DNA from: Halomonas huangheensis
GTDB lineage: Bacteria; Pseudomonadota; Gammaproteobacteria; Pseudomonadales; Halomonadaceae
Length of the DNA stretch: 64,000 nucleotides
Direction: 5' to 3'
NCBI RefSeq assembly: GCF_001431725.1
Contig: NZ_CP013106.1
Location: 1,240,001-1,304,000, forward strand
Below are positions 11,810-20,476 of this stretch, piece after piece; position 1 is the stretch's first letter, and each line of letters opens with the position of its first letter. The notes under the pieces are model-generated. The model saw only the letters and a program-made list of their open reading frames with translations, was not told the origin of the DNA and did not search any database. Both the position numbers and the translations under genes were made by a program.

Positions 11810-12487
11810 TCAGCGAACCAGTTTGAGCAGGGCTTGTGCAGTGGCCTCGGACGATGCCGGATTTTGCCCCGTGACCAACAGATCATCGTTGACCACATAG
11901 CTTGCCCAGTCGCTGTCCCGAGAGAACTCAGCGCCATTGGCCTTGAGCATGTCCTCGACAAGGAAAGGGACGATCTCCGTCAGGCCCACTGCCTGCTCCT
12001 CACTGTTGGTAAAGCCTGTTGCACGGCGTCCGGCGACGAGTGGTTTTCCGTCTGGTGTGCGTACGTGGCGCAGCACGCCGGGAGCGTGGCAGACTGCTGC
12101 TATCGGCTTTTGCTGGTGGTGAAACGTTTCGATCAGGCCGATGGAGGCTGGGTCTTCGGCGAGATCCCACAACGGACCATGGCCACCGGGATAGAACAGC
12201 GCATCGAAGTCATCTGCACGTTGCTCGGCCAGCACCAGAGTATTGGCAAGCGCTTGCTGTGCGTCACTGTCTTGATGAAAGCGTTCTGTTGCCGGAGTCT
12301 GCGCATCATCAGCATTACTGATCGGGTCGATCGGCGGCTGTCCGCCGTCAGGTGAGGCCAGAGTAACCTCTGCTCCGGCATCCTTGAACGCGTAGTAGGG
12401 GGCAGCAAATTCTTCCAGCCAGAAGCCGGTTGGCTTTCCGGTGTTGCCCAGTTGGTCGTGAGAAGTCAGTACCATCAGAATCTTCAT
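11810..12487 (-). CDS. DJ-1/PfpI superfamily protein (Hsp31-like type 1 glutamine amidotransferase fold)
   Basis: 225 residues from MKILMVLTSHD (17 codons after an upstream in-frame Met). Catalytic-type Cys133 is in IAAVCHAPG, the nucleophile-elbow sequence of DJ-1/PfpI proteins, with FYPGGHGPLWDL (98-109) and GFWLEE (21-26) supplying the usual Glu. This subgroup includes Hsp31-type glyoxalase III, deglycase and chaperone enzymes; methylglyoxal or electrophile detoxification is an inference. It is divergent from a LysR gene 99 bp away, which is the usual arrangement for a regulator and its target. Confidence 0.88.
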   Translation of the reverse strand: MKILMVLTSHDQLGNTGKPTGFWLEEFAAPYYAFKDAGAEVTLASPDGGQPPIDPISNADDAQTPATERFHQDSDAQQALANTLVLAEQRADDFDALFYPGGHGPLWDLAEDPASIGLIETFHHQQKPIAAVCHAPGVLRHVRTPDGKPLVAGRRATGFTNSEEQAVGLTEIVPFLVEDMLKANGAEFSRDSDWASYVVNDDLLVTGQNPASSEATAQALLKLVR

Positions 12488-12586
12488 TGTCAGCGGCTCC
12501 GCGTTGAGAGTGTCGTGATGGGCATTATCATGAGACAACAGCTATGATTCGATAATTCGAAACTTTTTATATCTGGTATTCAAATC

Positions 12587-13507
12587 ATGAATATCACAGG
12601 CAAGGACTTGAATCTGCTGTGGGTCTTCCAGGTTCTCTATGAAGAGCGCAGTGTCTCACGCGCCGCCGAGCGGATGTCGCTCAGCCAGCCTGCGTTGAGT
12701 CATCGCCTTGGTAAGTTGCGTAATGAGTTCGATGATCCATTGTTCGTGCGTGCGCCACGTGGCTTGACCCCCACTCCGCGCGCGCACCAGTTGGCGCTGC
12801 CGGTGAGTCGCATGCTGGTCCAGCTGGATGCCTTCTATGAAGAGATGGAGGGTCAGAATTTCCTGCAGCGTGACGAACGCCTGCACATTTACGCCACGGA
12901 TTATCTCGAGCAACGACTGTTGCCCAGCCTGCTTCCACAACTGCGTCGCGGAGCACCCAATCTCACTCTGGTGACTCATAACACCGGGGGGACATTGCCG
13001 CGCGAGGCGCTGGAGAAGGGCACCTGTGATCTGGCGATCGCCGGCTTCTTTTCCGATCTGCCGGAGACCTTTCGTCAACAGCGGCTGTTGTCTGAACCGT
13101 TTGTAGTGCTGGCTGCGAAGGACAATGCACGGATTGCCAGCTCGGGAGCACTGGATCTCGATACCTACCTGGCCTGCGAGCATCTTCTGACAACTCTTAC
13201 GGGAGACCTCAATGGCATCGTGGACCGTGCTCTGGATCAACTGGGCACCCAGCGCAGAGTAATAGCTGGGGTCTCGAGCTTTCTCGCACCGACACGCATC
13301 GTCCCCAACAGCGATTATCTGCTGACTTGCCTGAAGTCGGTTGCTGAACAGGCGGTTTATCTTGATGCGTCGTTATGTATTCACTCATTGCCGCTGACAC
13401 TACCCAGTGTGGACCTGATGCAGATATGGCATGAGCGCACGGACGGCGATCGCTTGCGGCGTTGGGTGCGTGAGCAGATACATGCGGTAGCATGTCAGAT
13501 TGAATAA
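12587..13507 (+). CDS. LysR-family transcriptional regulator
   Basis: 306 residues, the normal length. The N-terminal winged HTH is at about residues 8-67 (LNLLWVFQVLYEERSVSRAAERMSLSQPALSHRL...FDDPLFVR, abridged), followed by a periplasmic-binding-like effector domain with IYATDYLEQRLLPSLLPQLR. Closest in style to the NodD/LeuO-like LysR group (ALSHRL.KLR..FDDPLFVR). The effector is unknown. Its probable target is the divergent DJ-1-like gene; the 99-bp shared region is AT-rich and contains two direct TTCGA motifs. Confidence 0.9.
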   Translation: MNITGKDLNLLWVFQVLYEERSVSRAAERMSLSQPALSHRLGKLRNEFDDPLFVRAPRGLTPTPRAHQLALPVSRMLVQLDAFYEEMEGQNFLQRDERLHIYATDYLEQRLLPSLLPQLRRGAPNLTLVTHNTGGTLPREALEKGTCDLAIAGFFSDLPETFRQQRLLSEPFVVLAAKDNARIASSGALDLDTYLACEHLLTTLTGDLNGIVDRALDQLGTQRRVIAGVSSFLAPTRIVPNSDYLLTCLKSVAEQAVYLDASLCIHSLPLTLPSVDLMQIWHERTDGDRLRRWVREQIHAVACQIE

Positions 13508-13528
13508 CTTCGTTGCTGATGCGCCTTT

Positions 13529-13575
13529 TGGTGGTGTCGAGGTGATGGTGATGTCAAATTGATGGTGGTGTCGAG
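13529..13575 (+). repeat. Pair of 13-bp direct repeats after the LysR gene
   Basis: TGGTGGTGTCGAG occurs at 13529-13541 and 13563-13575, with further TGATGG-type repeats between, in the 196-bp gap between the LysR gene and the lipoprotein gene. Looks like a slippage-prone low-complexity spacer. Confidence 0.6.
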
Positions 13576-13703
13576 TTGAGGGTGATGAAGCCTGGACCGG
13601 GTTTGTGTCTTGTACCGACGCCGAGTCGATAATGATGAGATATCTGGACTGAGCTCATTGACCACAAAATGTCTGATGAGTCGTTGCTGAAGGGAGAGGC
13701 TGG

Positions 13704-14312
13704 ATGCGCATGATGGGCTATATCGTTCTGGGACTGCTGCTGGTGTTGGCAGGCTGCGATAACAGCGCGGACGATCAGGAAAATGCGCCAGATCCGGCCA
13801 CGCAGGTCGATACACCCGTGTCAGACAATACGGTGGCAACAGCAGAGACCGAAGCCGAGGACGAACTGGCCGGTATCGAGCCAATGGTGGAACCCGTAGA
13901 AGTGACGCTGGAGGCAGTGTTGCTGGCAGATCGACGAATGCAGGTTGTTGGGCGTACCAATCTGCCGGATGGCACTCGTGTGCAAATGGTCGTCGTGCGG
14001 GAGGCCAGTGGCGTGCGCTGGCAGGAGCGCACGGTGGTGAATGGTGGTCGGGTTGAGGCAGGCCCTTTTGGCCCGGGTAGCGGCCTTCCCGATGGCCACT
14101 ATCTGTTGCGCTTGAGATCAACGCCCGTGGAGTTGCAACCCTCTGACGTGCAGCGACGACTGGGAGATCGGGGCGAGCATCTTACGGGGCGATTGATCAC
14201 ACAATCCGAACATGGATTAGGGCAACTGGTATCCGCGGTTCAGCGTGTACTGGTCGGCCAGCAGGTGAGAAGGACCACCGATAGAGTGACGGTCGAGGAA
14301 CTGAGTCAGTAA
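13704..14312 (+). CDS. Predicted lipoprotein of unknown function
   Basis: 202 residues with a short lipoprotein signal peptide: MRMM, a hydrophobic core GYIVLGLLLV, then the lipobox LAGC with the lipidated Cys at residue 18. Residue 19 is Asp, which by the E. coli +2 rule would favour retention in the inner membrane. An acidic Ala/Thr/Glu-rich linker (20-60) precedes a beta-rich domain (VVGRTNLPDGTRVQMVV, FGPGSGLPDGHYLLRLRS). I do not recognise a named family. The start has GGGAGAG about 8 nt upstream. It stands alone between a LysR and an XRE regulator. Confidence 0.8.
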   Translation: MRMMGYIVLGLLLVLAGCDNSADDQENAPDPATQVDTPVSDNTVATAETEAEDELAGIEPMVEPVEVTLEAVLLADRRMQVVGRTNLPDGTRVQMVVVREASGVRWQERTVVNGGRVEAGPFGPGSGLPDGHYLLRLRSTPVELQPSDVQRRLGDRGEHLTGRLITQSEHGLGQLVSAVQRVLVGQQVRRTTDRVTVEELSQ

Positions 14313-14378
14313 TCGCGGGCCAGTCCGCATCCTGTCAGCAAGGATCCAAGGCGCTTGCCGGAGCGGAGGGGGAATGGA

Positions 14379-14990
14379 CTAGCGAGTGCTGCGTGATATA
14401 TCGCTCAGCGGTTCATGGCGCCATAGAGCCACTATCTTGGCTGCCAGACGTAAGCCACTGTGGTAGGGAGTTACATCATTCTGCCCTTGACGCTGGAACG
14501 TCAACTGGCCAGTGGCATCCTGAGCGACACGACGAATCATTAGCCTCTCACCTTCGGTGACGAGATAAAGACCTGGCTGTCGAAATATCTCGGTTGGTGC
14601 TGCGGCGACCAGATCAAAGGCGTGTAGAAAGTCAAAGCTTTCATCCGGTGCTGGCGTCAACAGATGACAGTCCCCGTCCCAGCGCTGACCCGGAATCAAT
14701 TCAAGTGGCAGATCAACACCCTTGTGGGCTGCTTCGTTCCACGGCAATGGAAGTCGTGAGCGCAGGTACAGAGGAGAAGGGCGGTTGGGTTCGCCTTCCA
14801 GCAGGTGGGCCAGGGGGCAGTTCAAGGCTTGGGAAAGAGCCACCAACCGCTCGTGGCCAATCTGCTTGATGGTCCCGGATTCCCAATAGGAAATGGTGAC
14901 GTCGGACACGCCAACGTGGCGTGCCAATGCGGCCTTGTTGAGGCCAGCAGCGATTCGAAGAGACTTGATGCGCGGGCCCAGCGCGTCCAT
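14379..14990 (-). CDS. XRE-family regulator with degenerate S24/LexA-like C-terminal domain
   Basis: 203 residues. A Cro/CI-type HTH occupies about residues 5-62 (IKSLRIAAGLNKAALARHVGVSDVTISYWESGTIKQIG, abridged). The C-terminal half has the spacing of phage-repressor S24 domains: PGLYLVTEGERLMIRRV, then a final strand KIVALWRHE. The catalytic Ser segment is not evident and the Lys position reads Arg, so it is probably not self-cleaving. No phage genes surround it. Role unknown; likely a stand-alone chromosomal regulator. Confidence 0.8.
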   Translation of the reverse strand: MDALGPRIKSLRIAAGLNKAALARHVGVSDVTISYWESGTIKQIGHERLVALSQALNCPLAHLLEGEPNRPSPLYLRSRLPLPWNEAAHKGVDLPLELIPGQRWDGDCHLLTPAPDESFDFLHAFDLVAAAPTEIFRQPGLYLVTEGERLMIRRVAQDATGQLTFQRQGQNDVTPYHSGLRLAAKIVALWRHEPLSDISRSTR

Positions 14991-15319
14991 GAAACTATCC
15001 TGTTCGGGAACTTGAAGAATTTAGAATACTCATGGATTGGCGCCATTAGTTCAATCTGTAATCCCGATGAATTTACCCTGGATGTGCCAGTCAGGGGTTG
15101 CTCGCAGGCCCTGAGGCCGCACCGTTGCTGGGTTTTACGCTACAGCACAGCGTAAGGGGAAATCTACGATTCCTGAAGCAGTTTGGGGGTGAGGCCAGAA
15201 ACTTCCTGCTTGATGAAGGTAGAAGAGGACCCGGGGACGGCTGCCAGTTGCTGGCAAGGCGCGTATAATGCGCCAACGCTGCCGGAATGGCTCCAAACCC
15301 CATCAGGATGCAGGAAGAT
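14991..15319. other. Intergenic region between XRE regulator and gltX
   Basis: 329 bp without a credible gene. It contains an inverted repeat TTACGCT (15135-15141) / AGCGTAA (15149-15155) and the gltX core promoter near its right end. Nothing else recognisable. Confidence 0.5.
15264..15269 (+). promoter_or_regulatory. Likely gltX -10 element
   Basis: A consensus TATAAT lies 51 bp before the gltX start, flanked by GGCGC (15258-15262) and GCGCC (15270-15274). The -35 is poor at 17-bp spacing, so this promoter may rely on the -10 or an activator. Confidence 0.55.
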
Positions 15320-16801
15320 ATGACTGTTCGTACGCGAATTGCCCCTTCGCCGACTGGAGATCCTCACGTAGGAACTGCCTACATCGCGCTTTTCAATCTC
15401 TGCTTTGCTCGTCAGCACGGTGGTGAATTCATTCTGCGTATCGAGGATACCGACCAGCTCCGTTCGACTCCCGAGTCGGAACAGATGATTCTCGACTCAT
15501 TGCGCTGGCTGGGTATCGAGTGGAGTGAAGGTCCCGACGTCGGTGGTCCTCATGGTCCCTATCGCCAGAGTGAGCGTCGCGACATCTATGCCGAGCACGC
15601 TCAGCGCCTGATCGATGCGGGACATGCCTTCAAGTGCTACCGCACCAGTGAAGAGCTCGACGAGCTGCGCGAGGCACGCAAGGCCGCTGGGCAGCATCTG
15701 GCGCTCAAGCCGGCAGATCTGGCGCTTGACGCGAACGAACAGGCGCATCGCGAACGTGAGGGTATGCCTTTTGTCGTACGCATGCAGGTGCCGGAAAGCG
15801 GCAGCTGTGTGGTCGAGGATATGCTGCGTGGCACGATCGAGGTCGACTGGGCCCAGGTAGATGCTCAGATACTGCTCAAGTCTGATGGTATGCCGACCTA
15901 TCATCTGGCCAACGTGGTCGATGATCACCTGATGGGGATCACCCATGTGCTACGTGGCGAGGAGTGGATCAACTCGGCACCCAAGCACCAGTTGCTCTAC
16001 GAGTATTTCGGTTGGGATATGCCAGCGCTGTGCCACATGCCGTTGCTGCGCAATCCGGACAAGTCGAAGCTGTCCAAACGCAAGAATCCGACGTCGATCA
16101 ATTATTATCGTCGCATGGGGTTCCTGCCCCAGGCGGTGTTGAACTATCTCGGCCGCATGGGCTGGTCGATGCCTGACGAGCGCGAGAAATTCTCGCTCGA
16201 TGAAATGGTCGCCAACTTTGATATCCAGCGTGTATCGCTGGGCGGCCCGGTGTTTGACCTGGAAAAGCTGACCTGGCTCAACGGTGTCTATCTGCGTGAA
16301 GACCTGGATGATCAGGCTTTCCTCAAGGCCTTGATGGGGTGGGCTTTCAATCCGTCATACGTCGGCCAGATCCTACCGCAGGTGCGGACCCGTGTAGACA
16401 CCCTGTCGGATGTGGCTCCTCTGGCAGGACACTTCTTCTCCGGTCTTCCGGATATCGACGCGTCAAGCTTCGCCAGCGTGAAGCTCGAGCATGAGGAACT
16501 GCTGCGCCTGCTGCAATTCCTGGTCTGGCGATTGGAAGTTGTGCCCAGTTGGAACAAGGAAGCATTGCTCGCCGAGGTCAAGACACTGTGTGAGTACTTT
16601 GATCTCAAGATGAAGGGCTTTCTCGCTCCCGTGTTCATTGCGGTTACCGGTTCGGCGTCGAGTACCTCCGTAATGGATGCCATGGCGATTCTGGGCTCCG
16701 ATATGACCCGGGCTCGCCTGCGTCATGCCATTAATGTATTGGGTGGGGTATCGAAGAAGCAGGCCAAGCGTTTCGAGAAGGAATATCGCGAACTGCCTTG
16801 A
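15320..16801 (+). CDS. gltX: Glutamate--tRNA ligase
   Basis: 493 residues; class I synthetase charging tRNA-Glu with glutamate, as in Pseudomonas (494). The HIGH-type motif is [13 protein letters not shown] with HVGT at 16-19, and KMSKS is KLSKR at 250-254. FCFARQHGG- and RIEDTD-type residues follow the first motif. The start at [11 protein letters not shown] fits the family; a Met four codons earlier (15308) is possible, since AGGA precedes 15320 by only 4 nt. A tRNA-Glu gene lies 300 bp downstream, a fitting but separately transcribed neighbour. Confidence 0.97.
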   Translation: MTVRTRIAPSPTGDPHVGTAYIALFNLCFARQHGGEFILRIEDTDQLRSTPESEQMILDSLRWLGIEWSEGPDVGGPHGPYRQSERRDIYAEHAQRLIDAGHAFKCYRTSEELDELREARKAAGQHLALKPADLALDANEQAHREREGMPFVVRMQVPESGSCVVEDMLRGTIEVDWAQVDAQILLKSDGMPTYHLANVVDDHLMGITHVLRGEEWINSAPKHQLLYEYFGWDMPALCHMPLLRNPDKSKLSKRKNPTSINYYRRMGFLPQAVLNYLGRMGWSMPDEREKFSLDEMVANFDIQRVSLGGPVFDLEKLTWLNGVYLREDLDDQAFLKALMGWAFNPSYVGQILPQVRTRVDTLSDVAPLAGHFFSGLPDIDASSFASVKLEHEELLRLLQFLVWRLEVVPSWNKEALLAEVKTLCEYFDLKMKGFLAPVFIAVTGSASSTSVMDAMAILGSDMTRARLRHAINVLGGVSKKQAKRFEKEYRELP

Positions 16802-16813
16802 CGATAAGCGATA

Positions 16814-16839
16814 AGCACGTTGTGCGCGGGCAACGTGCT
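16814..16839 (+). terminator. Hairpin after gltX
   Basis: AGCACGTTG (16814-16822) pairs with CAACGTGCT (16831-16839), 9-bp stem, 8-nt loop, 12 nt after the gltX stop. There is no T-run, so its efficiency is uncertain. Confidence 0.55.
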
Positions 16840-16958
16840 GTCAGTGGACTCCCGGACTTTTATCGGTTGGTCGTGGGTGGCTCCGGACAGCTCGTCGCTC
16901 GCGTCTTGAAGATCGCGACTTGTGGTCCACATGGATGCGGAAGTTGCGCAGTAGAGTC

Positions 16959-16987
16959 TTGACCTCCTTGGGGATTGTCAGTAAGAT
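16959..16987 (+). promoter_or_regulatory. Promoter of the tRNA-Ala/tRNA-Glu operon
   Basis: TTGACC (16959-16964), exactly 17 bp, then TAAGAT (16982-16987). Transcription should start near 16994, just before the tRNA-Ala. The GC-rich GCGTCCCG after the -10 resembles the discriminator of stringently controlled stable-RNA promoters. Confidence 0.85.
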
Positions 16988-17009
16988 GCGTCCCGTCTTC
17001 ACGAGATAC

Positions 17010-17085
17010 GGGGCCTTAGCTCAGCTGGGAGAGCGCGACACTGGCAGTGTCGAGGTCAGCGGTTCGATCCCGCTAGGCTCCACCA
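17010..17085 (+). tRNA. tRNA-Ala (anticodon GGC)
   Basis: 76 nt including encoded CCA. Acceptor GGGGCCT/AGGCTCC, D arm GCTC...GAGC, anticodon stem CGACA/TGTCG around CTGGCAG (anticodon GGC, reads GCC), T arm AGCGG-TTCGATC-CCGCT. All stems pair, with one G-U in the acceptor. Confidence 0.97.
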
Positions 17086-17104
17086 CCTTCTCGTTCAGAA
17101 CTGC

Positions 17105-17180
17105 GTCCCATTCGTCTAGTGGTCCAGGACACCGCCCTTTCACGGCGGGAACAGGGGTTCGAACCCCCTATGGGACGCCA
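17105..17180 (+). tRNA. tRNA-Glu (anticodon TTC)
   Basis: 76 nt including CCA and almost identical to E. coli tRNA-Glu: GTCCCAT acceptor, GTCTAGTGGTCCAGGAC D arm, CCGCC-CTTTCAC-GGCGG anticodon arm, GGGTTCGAACCCC T arm. It lies 19 nt after the tRNA-Ala and shares its promoter. Confidence 0.98.
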
Positions 17181-17654
17181 CCTTTCCTCTCTGATGTTTC
17201 TTCTGTGTCATCACGCTTCTCAGCGGCTGTGATGTGAGGAATCCATTGCATTTTCGGAATGCATCCTCGCTATGTGGATAAGTCCATTCTTTTTTTGTTA
17301 GTGATTGTCATTTATCGAAAGAAAGCGGCCGGATAGGCCCTTATCGCTTGACAGTCCGCAGTAATTGTCCACTCCCTTGCATGGTTTGTGCTTCTTTAAA
17401 GCAGCAATCCTTTTTGCCCCTCCCATCTGCGCATTCTTTTAATTTATTCTTTGTTTTCAATGGGTTGTAATAGATTAAAAAATGACCAATCTAAGGCGCG
17501 CCCCGTGTTCATGGCGATTCGAGGGCGGTTTCGATAGGTTGTGAACAGGGTTATCCACAGAAAGTGTGGAAAACGCGGAAGAGAGGCCAAAAGATGCTGG
17601 TCGAGGCCGACGCCAAGTGGTTTATGCACAGCGTCGGCCTGCCAGGAAGGGAGG
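17181..17654. other. AT-rich gap with DnaA-box cluster
   Basis: 474 bp without a gene, much richer in A/T than its surroundings, with tracts such as TTCTTTTTTTG and TTAATTTATTC. It contains three perfect TTATNCACA DnaA boxes: TGTGGATAA (17273-17281, reverse), TTATCCACA (17551-17559) and TTATGCACA (17622-17630). There is also a one-mismatch box TGTGGAAAA (17565-17573) and a two-mismatch box TTGTCCACT (17365-17373). No GATC is visible between 17221 and 17640, unlike gammaproteobacterial oriC, and dnaA/dnaN/rpmH are not nearby. A DnaA-titrating or reactivating locus (datA/DARS type) is the best inference; a DnaA-regulated site is the alternative. Confidence 0.6.
17604..17640 (-). terminator. Hairpin after the GarR-like gene
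   Basis: AGGCCGACGC (17604-17613) pairs with GCGTCGGCCT (17631-17640), a perfect 10-bp stem 15 nt beyond the stop of the minus-strand dehydrogenase gene. A weak TTTT follows. The loop contains the third DnaA box. Confidence 0.6.
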
Positions 17655-18545
17655 TTATGAATCCTTGTTCCGACGTAGGCGCTTGAGCAGGGAAGAGGTA
17701 TCCCAGCGTCCGCCGTCCATGCTCTGGACATCGGCATAGAATTGATCGACCAGTGCCGTCACCGGCAATTGCGCCTGTAGCTTGCGTGCCTGCTCGAGGC
17801 AGATGGCCAGGTCCTTGCGCATCCAGTCGACGGCAAAGCCGTGCTGGTAGTGATCGTCGATCATGCTGGCGTGGCGATTTTCCATCTGCCAGGAGCCTGC
17901 CGCTCCCTTGCTGATCACATCGATCACACGTTTTTGATCAAGGCCCGCCTGTTCTGCGAAATGCAGCCCTTCCGACAGCCCCTGAACCAGTCCGGCGATG
18001 CAGATCTGATTGACCATCTTGGTCAGTTGTCCGCTGCCAGCAGGGCCCATCAAGGTAACCGCACGACCGTAATGCTCGAGAATCGCTCGTGTAGCATTGA
18101 AATCCGTTTCCGCGCCACCACACATGATGGTCAGGGCGCCATTCTCGGCCCCTTGCTGGCCGCCAGAAACCGGCGCATCGACAAATCCGATGCCGCGTTC
18201 AAGGCAGGCTTGATTCAGCTCCTCGGCCAGTGTCGAAGACGCAGTAGTGTGGTCGATCAGAACACTACCCTCGGTCAAGGTGGAAAGTACACCGTTCTCG
18301 CCGATTGATACCTCACGCACATCGTCGTCGTTACCCACGCACATCATTACCAGCTCGGCACCTTCGGCAGCAGCAGCGGGGGTGGGGTGATGGCTGCCGC
18401 CATATTCATCACTCCAGGCTTGGGCCTTGGCTGCTGTGCGGTTGTAGACCCGGACCTCGAGGCCGGCTCTCGCCAGGTGTCCTGCCATGGGATAGCCCAT
18501 GACTCCGAGGCCGATAAAGGCAACTGTGGATATCCTGCGGCTCAT
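17655..18545 (-). CDS. NAD(P)-dependent beta-hydroxyacid dehydrogenase (GarR/MmsB family)
   Basis: 296 residues, the size of tartronate-semialdehyde reductase and 3-hydroxyisobutyrate dehydrogenase. N-terminal Rossmann fold with VAFIGLGVMGYPMAGHL (about residues 8-24), then DHTTAS, the substrate-binding DAPVSGGQQGAENGALTIMCGG and the catalytic Lys in GQLTKMVNQI, typical of the family. Substrate (tartronate semialdehyde, hydroxyisobutyrate or another beta-hydroxyacid) cannot be fixed from sequence, and no glyoxylate or valine genes are adjacent. It is monocistronic. Confidence 0.9.
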   Translation of the reverse strand: MSRRISTVAFIGLGVMGYPMAGHLARAGLEVRVYNRTAAKAQAWSDEYGGSHHPTPAAAAEGAELVMMCVGNDDDVREVSIGENGVLSTLTEGSVLIDHTTASSTLAEELNQACLERGIGFVDAPVSGGQQGAENGALTIMCGGAETDFNATRAILEHYGRAVTLMGPAGSGQLTKMVNQICIAGLVQGLSEGLHFAEQAGLDQKRVIDVISKGAAGSWQMENRHASMIDDHYQHGFAVDWMRKDLAICLEQARKLQAQLPVTALVDQFYADVQSMDGGRWDTSSLLKRLRRNKDS

Positions 18546-18658
18546 TGTGTGCTCCCTGGGGTGATGAAATAGGCGGATTGGGTAAGTGGTGGGGTGAGTC
18601 AGTCAGTAGTAATGGATACGAGGTGGACCCGTCCAGCACAACCTATATGGGGCCTGAA

Positions 18659-18694
18659 ACGCCAGAAGCCGCCCGGGCGGGCGGCTTCTGGCGT
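18659..18694 (-). terminator. Terminator of gltA
   Basis: A 15-bp perfect stem (18659-18673 with 18680-18694) with a 6-nt loop, 22 nt beyond the gltA stop on the minus strand, followed by TTTC. Confidence 0.85.
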
Positions 18695-18715
18695 ATATAG
18701 CGACGGCAATCCCGA

Positions 18716-20002
18716 TTATTCTGCGGGATAATCGCGCTGAGTGTGGCCAATGTACATCTGGCGCGGCCGGCCGATCTTGTAGCTTTCACTGATCATCTCA
18801 TTCCAGTGAGAAATCCAGCCAATAGTGCGAGACACCGCAAAAATCACGGTGAACATGTTGGTAGGAATGCCCATGGCCTTGAGAATGATGCCGGAGTAGA
18901 AATCGACGTTCGGGTACAACTTACGCTCGATGAAGTACTCGTCTTCCAGTGCGATCTGCTCAAGACGCTTGGCGATCTTGAGCTGCGGATCATCACCAAG
19001 GCCGAGCTCTGCCAATACTTCGTCGCAGGTTTCCTTCATCACCTTGGCGCGCGGATCGAAGTTACGATAGACGCGGTGCCCGAAGCCCATCAGCTTGAAG
19101 GGGTCATCCTTGTCCTTGGCCCTATCGATGAAGCGCTGGATGTTATCCTCGGAGTCGTCACCGATCTCGTCGAGCATATTGAGAACGGCTTCATTGGCGC
19201 CACCGTGTGCCGGTCCCCAGAGTGCGGCGATACCTGAGCTGATGCAGGCGAAGGGGTTGGCGCCGGTGGAGCCAGCCAGACGTACCGTGGAGGTCGATGC
19301 GTTCTGCTCGTGGTCAGCATGGAGCATGAAGATGCGATCCATGGCCTTGGCGTAGACCGGATTGATCTCGTATGGCTCGCAGGGATTGCTGAACATCATG
19401 TAGAGGAAGTTCTCTGCGTAGTTCAGGTCGTTGCGCGGATAATTGAACGGCTGGCCGATGTTGTACTTGTGCGACATCGCGGCGATGGTCGGCATCTTGG
19501 CGATCAAGCGGATGGCGCTGATCTCGCGATCTTCCTGCTTGGTGATATCAAGATGATCGTGATAGAAGGCCGCTAGACCACCGACGACACCGCATAGAAT
19601 CGACATCGGGTGTGCGTCGCGGCGGAAGCCCTTGAAGAAGTTGGCAAGCTGCTCATGCACCATGGTGTGCGTGCGTACGCGTGCTTCGAAGTCCTTGTAC
19701 TGGGCTTCGGTGGGCAACTCGCCGAACAGCAGCATGTAGCTCATTTCGACAAAGTTGGAATGTTCGGCCAGTTGCTCGATCGGGTAGCCGCGATGCAGTA
19801 GAACACCTTTGCCGCCATCGATATAAGTGATGGCTGACTCGCATGAGGACGTCGCCATGAAGCCAGGGTCAAATGTGAAAAGGCCTTCGGCACCCAATCC
19901 GCGCACATCGATTACATCAGGCCCTGCGGTGCCAGAGTAAACCGGAAGTTCTATCGGCTTCTCCAGGCCATCCACCGTCAGGGTCGCTTTTCTGTCAGCC
20001 AT
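18716..20002 (-). CDS. gltA: Citrate synthase (type I, hexameric)
   Basis: 428 residues (E. coli 427). Condenses acetyl-CoA and oxaloacetate, entry step of the TCA cycle. Motifs: [33 protein letters not shown] with a catalytic His, [27 protein letters not shown], and [11 protein letters not shown] near the C-terminus. The N-terminal domain marks the NADH-sensitive Gram-negative type. The ATG at 20002 has AAGGAGG 8 nt upstream; 70 further open codons upstream contain the promoter and are not translated. Divergent from the sdh-suc operon. Confidence 0.97.
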   Translation of the reverse strand: MADRKATLTVDGLEKPIELPVYSGTAGPDVIDVRGLGAEGLFTFDPGFMATSSCESAITYIDGGKGVLLHRGYPIEQLAEHSNFVEMSYMLLFGELPTEAQYKDFEARVRTHTMVHEQLANFFKGFRRDAHPMSILCGVVGGLAAFYHDHLDITKQEDREISAIRLIAKMPTIAAMSHKYNIGQPFNYPRNDLNYAENFLYMMFSNPCEPYEINPVYAKAMDRIFMLHADHEQNASTSTVRLAGSTGANPFACISSGIAALWGPAHGGANEAVLNMLDEIGDDSEDNIQRFIDRAKDKDDPFKLMGFGHRVYRNFDPRAKVMKETCDEVLAELGLGDDPQLKIAKRLEQIALEDEYFIERKLYPNVDFYSGIILKAMGIPTNMFTVIFAVSRTIGWISHWNEMISESYKIGRPRQMYIGHTQRDYPAE

Positions 20003-20099
20003 GTCAGGCCTCCTTATGTGTTCGATATGGAGCGATAAGTTGTCTTTTCTCACTAACATGCCGGCGAAATGGGTCCCGCTCGGCCAAAAAGGTTTGCCC

Positions 20100-20127
20100 A
20101 CTATAGAAGCGTTCCAGATATTGTCAA
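20100..20127 (-). promoter_or_regulatory. gltA promoter
   Basis: Read on the minus strand: TTGACA (20127-20122), 16-bp spacer, TATAGT (20105-20100). Predicted start near 20093, giving a leader of about 90 nt before the gltA ATG. Confidence 0.8.
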
Positions 20128-20311
20128 TTCTCCGATCGACGCCTCTTGGTTGTACGCCATTCCCTTGCTTGTATAGGGCTTGTAGAGAATATGATGCTTT
20201 GCACCATATCATGAATTATGGCAGTGCAGCATCATGACGGATTTGGGGGCTTTATGCCGATTCGTCACCAAATTTCCTGGAAGCGACTGAGAACCACTCC
20301 GCATACGCCAT

Positions 20312-20340
20312 TTGTCATGGCTTTGGCATGTCCCTATAAT
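20312..20340 (+). promoter_or_regulatory. sdhCDAB promoter
   Basis: TTGTCA (20312-20317), 17-bp spacer, consensus TATAAT (20335-20340). The predicted leader is about 130 nt and contains a small GC hairpin (20424-20438) shortly before sdhC. Confidence 0.8.
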
Positions 20341-20476
20341 TCAGCCCGCGACTGGCAGGAACAGGAAGCCGTGTCCAACTTATCTGGTTGGCGCGCAAGC
20401 CCTTCCCGAAACCACCGCCCGCTCGGGCCTCAGGCCCGCATGTCGTAGAGTGGGCCAAGAGAGTGTGTAGAGAGCC

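Noticed and set aside
17010..17180. tRNA-associated genomic island
   Set aside because: No integrase, no repeated tRNA 3' end downstream, and the following genes are core metabolism.
17230..17640. Chromosomal replication origin oriC
   Set aside because: No GATC enrichment, no dnaA/dnaN/rpmH/gidA neighbours; a titration or regulatory locus fits better.
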